From Pseudomonas amygdali (GTDB lineage: Bacteria > Pseudomonadota > Gammaproteobacteria > Pseudomonadales > Pseudomonadaceae): 60,690 nt of DNA. The notes beneath the pieces were generated by a model. The model had not been told where the DNA came from and searched no databases. It saw nothing but the letters and a program-made list of their open reading frames with translations. The stretch lies in assembly GCF_002699855.1 (NCBI RefSeq), contig NZ_LKBW01000079.1, forward strand, positions 1-60,690, written 5' to 3'. Below are positions 55,761 through 60,690 of the stretch, piece by piece. The translations under genes and the position numbers were made by a program. Position 1 is the stretch's first letter; each line of letters begins with the position of its first letter.

Positions 55761-56072
55761 ATGTTTGAGCCTGTGGTTACTACGGTGGTACTGCTATTTT
55801 TCTCAGTGCTGGCATTTTTTACTTTTTATGCGCCGGTCAGCACGGCAGTGTTACTGATCCGTAAGAAAAACCCTATTGACAGGGTGTCTCGACTTTCCTA
55901 TGGAGCATCCATGCTCTTATCGTTTCCTGCGTCAGGTTTTGCTCTTATAGTCAATGTTGTCCCGAACTCCAGGTATAGCGATTACACGAATTTATTCCTC
56001 TCGATCTCCGCCTATTTCTTTGTTCAGGCAGTGACGATGGCGGTACTAATGGGTAAAACCAGAGTACATTGA
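55761..56072 (+). CDS. Small three-helix membrane protein, unknown
   Basis: The 103-residue protein starts at ATG 55761 behind a strong GGGAGG site. It has three hydrophobic segments (about residues 7-31, 48-65 and 76-97). No family recognised. Codon use is more AT-rich than the T6SS genes, suggesting acquired DNA. Confidence 0.65.
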   Translation: MFEPVVTTVVLLFFSVLAFFTFYAPVSTAVLLIRKKNPIDRVSRLSYGASMLLSFPASGFALIVNVVPNSRYSDYTNLFLSISAYFFVQAVTMAVLMGKTRVH

Positions 56073-56186
56073 GGTCAAGGAATAGTCTGTAGAAGTTTGT
56101 ATTAGCCAAGAAGGTTAATTTTACCGTTAGTACTCCTCACTGCCTATCTAAGCAGAAATGGAGTCATCACTTACAGGGAAGCCAGT

Positions 56187-56440
56187 ATGCGACCAATCAT
56201 CGTGATCAACGACCCCACCTCTCCGTTTACAGTAAGCCGACCAGCATTGCCTCAGCTGCGGCTGGCATGGCCAGAGGTGCTTTTGTTGGCGTTGTGTTAA
56301 TCGCTGCTTCCCAGGGGGCAGCGCAGTTGACTTTAGTAATACTCGTTGGATGGGGGGCAGGTCTAGGCGTTCAGGCTCTCATCGTTAATCAAGGATGGGA
56401 TAAACATCTCGGGAACATGCTAAACCATGAGAAGACATAA
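56187..56440 (+). pseudogene. Remnant of a PAAR-type T6SS effector
   Basis: ATG 56187, with an AGGGA site, opens MRPIIVINDPTSPFT, which matches the start of PAAR spike proteins. The PAAR metal-binding core is missing and the frame ends at 56300. Another frame then encodes a hydrophobic stretch (GMARGAFVGVVLIAASQG, then LVGWGAGLGVQALI) ending at 56440, similar in style to the membrane-spanning region behind PAAR domains of polymorphic effectors. Frameshift and internal deletion have destroyed the gene. Its last stop overlaps the ATG of the next gene. Confidence 0.6.
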
Positions 56441-57158
56441 TGATTAATTCAGATAGCCTTAAAAAAGCGCCTGGCTAGCATTCTTCACGACTGCTTTTTT
56501 TACAGCCTTTGGCCCATCTAAATTAACGTGTTTTTGGTACGTATATTTTTTGGCGGTAACCTTGATGCTTGCCTGGACAATATACCTAGTCTACCTGTGC
56601 GAAAAGTACACAACCTATATGTCGTCGCTTATTAGCGCACTGATTGGTTCACTTACATTGCTCGCTTGTAACGTAGCTTATGTCTCCACTTCTATTTTTT
56701 TTGGAGAGAACAGTTTTAATGCTTTCATTACAAGTCTAACCCCTGCCATCATTACATTGTTGGCTTATTATGCGATTGCTAGCAAAAAGCCTTCTTTTCA
56801 ACCATTCGAATATGACGGACAGAAAATCCAGACGCGTGTTGCTAGCACTTCACAACTATCAACAAGTTATAAAACTGGCTTGATCGCGGGAGCAGCCACG
56901 TTGGCGGCCGGTATTTTCCTGCAGGCGTTCGGCGTGCTAACTGGCGGTGTAGTTGCGGCCCTTGTCCTTACTGGATGCTGTGTGACCATACTGTTCTACA
57001 TGCGGCATGTCATCAGGGGGCTTCGCAGACTCCGACCCAAGGAGCGCAATATGCCTGCTGCGTACACGTTCATGCAAATCGATGAAATTCGCGAAGCCCG
57101 CAGTCGTTGGTGGCTGAGCAGGTTTTTCAAATGGTTCTCGTCTCGGCACAAATCGTAG
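56440..57158 (+). pseudogene. Frameshifted polytopic membrane protein coupled to the PAAR remnant
   Basis: ATG 56440 overlaps the stop of the PAAR remnant (TAATG) and opens MINSDSLKK, then runs into a stop at the end of an A6 tract. One missing A restores a frame that continues as WLAFFTTAFF, then through the long 202-residue frame to 57158. The joined protein is about 239 residues with five or six membrane helices and a basic, tryptophan-rich C-terminus. Coupling to an effector remnant suggests an immunity or effector-partner role. The A-tract makes a sequencing error possible. A shorter start at TTG 56550 would avoid the lesion. Confidence 0.55.
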
Positions 57159-57222
57159 GGTGCGTAACTCTCGATGATTACTACATAGCCCTATTTATCG
57201 AAATGGAAAGCCCGCTCATTAC

Positions 57223-57777
57223 TCAGCCTTCAAAGCCATCAACATAAAGCGCCTCATAACGCGCCATCGTATCAATGAGCCGCTGCCGCAGATACCCGTT
57301 CGCATGCCCCAAGGCTGCCAGGATCTGCGCCGACTCCACCAGATAAGACGCCCGCTTTGCCTTCTTCCAGGTGGACGGCGCTGACTGAAGATTGGTGATG
57401 CGATCACACAACTTGACCGACGCAGCTTCTTTGGAGTGCCTGGCGATCCCAGCGAAATAAAGCGCTTCGGAAGACGGCACGACCAGGTTCTTGCTCAGGC
57501 ACGCCACCGCTGAAGCCACCTCGACACCAAATGCTTCAGCCAACTCATCCTGAGTCACCGGCGTATCTTCCAGCACGTCGTGCAGTAACGCTGTGGGCAA
57601 GGCGATTTCAAGCGCGCCCACAGACTCTTCGCGATGGGCAAAGATCAACTCGTTGGCAACCATCGCCACGTGGGTGGTGTAAGGAAGGTCCGAGCCTGTC
57701 ATTTTTTGGCCTACGTGGGCATGGGATGCGAATAGCCAGGCTTTGTTGTAGAGCTGTTGCGGACACGGTTTGGGCAT
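57223..57777 (-). CDS. HD-domain nucleotide hydrolase (SpoT/MESH1-like)
   Basis: The 184-residue protein carries the metal-binding H...HD...D pattern of (p)ppGpp hydrolase-type HD domains: YTTHVAMVANEL near residue 33 and ALLHDVLEDTPVT near residue 64, followed by KLCDRITNL. No synthetase or regulatory domain is present, so it is a small stand-alone hydrolase. Such enzymes degrade ppGpp-like alarmones, and relatives near T6SS loci could counter nucleotide-modifying toxins. The start is ATG 57775-57777. Confidence 0.82.
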   Translation of the reverse strand: MPKPCPQQLYNKAWLFASHAHVGQKMTGSDLPYTTHVAMVANELIFAHREESVGALEIALPTALLHDVLEDTPVTQDELAEAFGVEVASAVACLSKNLVVPSSEALYFAGIARHSKEAASVKLCDRITNLQSAPSTWKKAKRASYLVESAQILAALGHANGYLRQRLIDTMARYEALYVDGFEG

Positions 57778-57855
57778 GTGGGTCAGATTCCTTGAGACGC
57801 GATAAAAATCAGGGATCGCGGGCTGACCCTCAGAGAGAGTACGCGCGCTTCCCTA

Positions 57856-58954
57856 TCAATCGCCGATAGACTCGTCCAAAGGGTCGTGCAGCGGCGCACG
57901 CTCGGACAACTGTTGGGCCAGCCCCTGAATATGCTCGGACCATGCGACGTTCTTGACCCATTCCTCCGGCATGCCTGACACCCCATAAAGCGCGCCTGCG
58001 ATTTGTCCGGCGGTAGCGGCTACGCTGTCGGCATCATCAGCCAGGTTGGCGGCCAGCAAAATAGCATCTTTGAAGTTGTCGGTATTCCATACGGCCCACA
58101 GGGCTACTTCGAGTGTGTCGATGACATAGCCTGAAGAGCGGATCTGGTCGCGGTTTTTTTCTTTGTATTCGCCTGCGTTGATGAGCAATGCTCGCGGTAG
58201 TAACGGGCAAATGGGCTTCTTCTTTGTCCGCGCCGTTAAGGGCGAGATGGAGCTGTGCGCCAAGCAGCGTACAACACGCGATAGCCTCCAACGCGTTGTG
58301 GGTGCATTGACTTTGGGCATCACTCTCACGCCACGTAGCTGAAAGCGAATGTCGGCGAAATATCGCAGTGGGTGCCAAGCGAATTATTGAGCCATTGCCA
58401 GCGGTGGATGGGGCATCATTACCATACCAGTGACCGCCATCTTTCAGCCTTCCTTCGATCGCAGCCCGAGTGGCATTGCCGATATCAAAACACTTACCGT
58501 TGTGGCTGTTTTCGCCATTTATGTACCAGCGGCCCATTCTCTCTGCGTAATCGATAAGGTCGAAATTGCCCTTCGCAAGATAAGTATCTGCGAGGCAGAA
58601 AGCCATGCTTGTGTCATCGGTCCACTCACCGGCATTGAGTTTGAAAGGTCCGCCACCCACCATGTCATGGACATGGCTACGATCACGGGGCAAAAATTCC
58701 AGTGTTGTACCGACGGCATCGCCAATGGCCAGCCCAAGAAGGCTACCTTTAGCGCGATCCAGCGCCTGTGCTTCGGTGAGGTTACACGTCCGTGACGCTA
58801 TCCAGCCGGGCTTCTCTACAGGCAACCTTGGTGCGTCAGCCTGCAACATATAATCCATACGTTGGAGCAACTGCGCAGATGGCGGAGGCAGCAGGTGATC
58901 GTAGCGCTCAACATATCGATCGAGGGTTTCGTTGGAGCTTCTCAAGTCAATCAT
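57856..58954 (-). pseudogene. ADP-ribosylglycohydrolase (DraG family), frameshifted
   Basis: Two overlapping frames together encode one protein of about 365 residues. The first (from ATG 58952-58954) contains [16 protein letters not shown] and GEWTDDTSM, the N-terminal metal-binding motifs. The second contains [18 protein letters not shown] and the C-terminal [21 protein letters not shown] motif. The switch, equal to one extra base or two missing, lies at about 58180-58245. These enzymes remove ADP-ribose from proteins. As written the C-terminal metal ligands are lost from the first product. Confidence 0.83.
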
Positions 58955-59038
58955 GGGTCCTTCAAGAGTAATTTCTCAAGGTGTAGAGCAGTATGGAAGC
59001 TGCTACCGGATGCCCGAGTCTATACCGCTTGTTAGCGG

Positions 59039-59301
59039 CTAAATAGCCGTCCCCCGCTTTACTCCTGGCTTCTGGATCAAAAGATCATCCCGCTCTCTCC
59101 TGCGGCATGTCTTGGCGAAAGCATCTGCAGCAATGAGATCTGTGTGGAAAAGATCAAAGCTGGCTTTGTCGATCTCGTAATACTCCTCGCAATCGATCAA
59201 GCCATTATTCACCGGAAATTACAAATAGAAACGCCCTGAGGTTTCCTCGATACCCAAGGAAAGCATGAGGTCGCGATTAAAAAGGTATCGTTAAATTTCA
59301 T
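59039..59301 (-). pseudogene. Small degraded gene, possibly an immunity protein
   Basis: On the minus strand, ATG 59299-59301 opens MKFND, then a short frame disruption leads into RYLFNRDLMLSLGIEETSGRF, an in-frame TAA, then NNGLIDCEEYYEIDKASFDLF and a terminal CRRRERDDLLIQKPG stretch that stops at 59039. The pieces read as one small acidic protein of about 87 residues with at least two lesions. I recognise no certain family; similar small proteins sit beside toxin genes in Pseudomonas. A GTG at 59210-59212 could express the last 57 residues. Confidence 0.45.
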
Positions 59302-59518
59302 ATGACTGCCTTAGAGCCTTAATCATTCAACCTCATAGATAAAGCCCATCAACTTGTGCAAAAAGCGCCTACAACAAGCTTCATTTTCCGTTATAACTAC
59401 GAATAATCAAAAATAAAGATAAAATTATTATGGGCTTCACCACCTAATAGACCATGCCCAAAAATCAAAAGATTAGCTATCAAAGACCAATAAATGTAAA
59501 GCCGCTGCAATCTAAAGC

Positions 59519-60043
59519 TCACTTCCCGTCTACCTGTATACAATATTCTTGGTCGCCCACCATCTTGCAGGGCCAGCCATCGTTAATTTAACGCGTCGGC
59601 TTAAAACAAACTCGCTCATCGTTCACCCAAAATAATTGCCATGCCGAACCAGAAATAAGCAATTTTGGACATGGCGTATAGTCTCTAGCAAGCAATACAA
59701 TAGTAGTCAATACAGCTATGGAGGGCACAACATAGATTATTGTCTTGATAGAAATCTTGAGCATCAAACTTTGGAAAGCCCCCAAAAAAGAATTATTTGG
59801 AGGATCAAATTTCTTCCCTGTCCATACGGCTATAGAGCCTCCAATTATAATTAGCAGCACGGCGGGCGGAACCATGAGTAGGCAGAACGCAAGGTAAGGA
59901 GTTTCTACGACAGGTGCATTTCTCTATATACGCCCATACAGAGGAAGTACATGTTCCCAAATCCAGTAAACTGAAAAAACATCGACCAATGTCATGAAAA
60001 AAACAAATACCGTCGCTCCAAATCTGAACAGTGCAGGTGACAT
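59519..60043 (-). pseudogene. Membrane protein gene with two in-frame stops
   Basis: ATG 60041-60043 behind AGGGGCGAG opens MSPALFRFGATVFVFFMTL. An in-frame TAG (59924-59926, codon 40) and TAA (59588-59590, codon 152) interrupt a frame that continues to TGA at 59519. The joined protein of 174 codons would have three or four membrane helices and a Cys-containing C-terminal domain (SGSAWQLFWVNDERVCFKP, then DGWPCKMVGDQEYCIQ). It starts 23 bp after the Tsi6-like gene, so the two formed one operon. Low GC content differs from the T6SS genes. Confidence 0.6.
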
Positions 60044-60066
60044 AGAACTCGCCCCTATCTGAATCA

Positions 60067-60537
60067 TCACCTAACGGGCGGCTCTTGGTATAAGATGCCT
60101 GTGGGTAGTTTTACTTTTAGCCCATTAGCTGATTGAGACGCTATATAGCTCACATCCATAATGGCTCGAGCTAGCTCGTAGTCCATATCTTCAAACTCTT
60201 TAGCTCCTAGAGCGCCAAGTGACAAATCATGAAGCCTCGACTTGTCTTTCTCAACCCCCTCGAAAACTGCCTTGACATAGATGAGTTGATTAATTACCGA
60301 TGTATAAACTGGAAACTGGGGATTACGCGCGCACCGATCCTTAGCAAGTAGAAGAGCGTGATTTACATACTCCAGCGCAGTATTAAATATCATAGCGCAC
60401 TCCATTAAATGACTTTCATCGTTCCGAAACCAAATTTCCAATGGTCCGTGGCTTGACAACACCGTGCCACACCCATGAGAACCACTCCGAAAGCCCATTT
60501 TACCTATGTACACCTCAGTGTCCACTGGAGCTTTCAT
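60067..60537 (-). CDS. Tsi6-like immunity protein candidate (start uncertain)
   Basis: Residues from about 45 on (ALEYVNHALLLAKDRCARNPQF, VINQLIYVKAVF, LGALGAKEFEDMDYELARAI) resemble, from memory, the all-helical Tsi6 family that neutralises the PAAR-type NADase effector Tse6. The best-fitting immunity start would be ATG 60403-60405 or 60391-60393, giving about 105-115 residues. The listed ATG adds 44 residues of unrelated character, and the frame stays open upstream to the IS5 junction, so the upstream part may be a remnant of another gene fused in frame. Confidence 0.5.
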   Translation of the reverse strand: MKAPVDTEVYIGKMGFRSGSHGCGTVLSSHGPLEIWFRNDESHLMECAMIFNTALEYVNHALLLAKDRCARNPQFPVYTSVINQLIYVKAVFEGVEKDKSRLHDLSLGALGAKEFEDMDYELARAIMDVSYIASQSANGLKVKLPTGILYQEPPVR

Positions 60538-60596
60538 ATTGAAAACTCTATGGCGGCTTTTAACCTCATCAGAGAACTGTACCGAACCATCATTAT

Positions 60597-60689
60597 CTAG
60601 GGTTTGTCTGAAAAGTCAGCCCGCAAGCATCTTTCGATGCAAGCCAGTGTGACCATCGCTTTAAAGCTACTTGCCAGCTTGTCGTAACG
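60597..60689 (-). CDS. C-terminal end of an IS5-family transposase (runs off the window)
   Basis: On the minus strand the frame reads RYDKLASSFKAMVTLACIER and ends DFSDKP before a stop at 60597-60599. This is the usual C-terminus of IS5/IS427-group transposases. The stop codon is completed by DNA next to the IS end. The rest of the gene lies right of the window. Confidence 0.8.
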   Translation of the reverse strand, partial: RYDKLASSFKAMVTLACIERCLRADFSDKP

Positions 60690-60690
60690 C
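60600..60690 (-). mobile_element. End of an IS5-family (IS427-like) insertion sequence, partial
   Basis: The terminal repeat begins GGGTTTGTCTGAAAAGT at 60600. The flanking bases CTAG fit the TA-type target preference of this group. The insertion cuts the low-GC immunity region and ends the open frame leading into the Tsi6-like gene. Confidence 0.78.

Overview
The window comes from a chromosome of the Pseudomonas syringae species complex. This rests on gene content and order: dTDP-rhamnose genes, dctB-dctD, aguBA, nudE-cysQ-yrfG, REP-type intergenic repeats, rsmX-like small RNAs beside a type VI secretion (T6SS) locus, and many insertion sequences. I ran no database search. Family names come from motifs, length and context.

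Bases 1-5050 are a mosaic of mobile DNA. It holds the right end of one IS256-type element, an EamA transporter, an IS5-type transposase, a stranded fragment of a plasmid-type IV secretion system (VirB6-like), and a second IS256-type copy whose transposase is broken by a 118-bp tandem duplication. Bases 5300-8750 hold accessory genes: an unknown protein, a RelE/RelB toxin-antitoxin pair inserted beside a duplicated acetyltransferase, a second acetyltransferase and a membrane protein. Bases 8778-32025 are mostly housekeeping and metabolism: an OprD porin, agmatine catabolism (aguB-aguA), an aminotransferase-kinase gene broken by two in-frame stops, rfbB-rfbC, dctB-dctD, a hotdog thioesterase, cysQ, nudE, yrfG, a LysR regulator with fdhD and a YdeP-like molybdoenzyme, a glycine-zipper protein and recQ. 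Two unusual repeat arrays lie here: a 56/112-bp array at 12929-13432 and a 222-bp REP-containing array at 22112-22960.

Bases 33120-33600 hold two tandem small RNAs of the RsmX type. Each has a conserved upstream activator site about 65 bp before the predicted start, several GGA-loop hairpins and a terminator. About 590 bp further on begins a T6SS cluster (34187-55120): unknown-tssB-tssC-tssE-tssF-tssG-tssH-tssJ-tssK-tssL-tssM-tagF-icmF/ompA-hcp-tssA. As written, both sheath genes are disrupted: tssB by a one-base insertion near codon 6 and tssC by an in-frame TAA at codon 128. All other structural genes look intact. No tssI (vgrG) is present, and no intact PAAR gene. A second IcmF-like protein fused to an OmpA peptidoglycan-binding domain probably compensates for a TssL that lacks one.

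Bases 55300-60690 look like a decayed T6SS effector/immunity island. It holds a DUF2628 protein, small membrane proteins, a truncated PAAR remnant coupled to a frameshifted membrane protein, an HD-domain nucleotide hydrolase, a frameshifted ADP-ribosylglycohydrolase, an immunity-like remnant, and a Tsi6-like protein followed by a membrane protein with two in-frame stops. It is cut at the right edge by an IS5-family element. The number of lesions in this window (at least eight loci) points either to gene decay after loss of T6SS function or, for the single-base indels, to sequence errors. The in-frame stop substitutions are harder to explain as errors.
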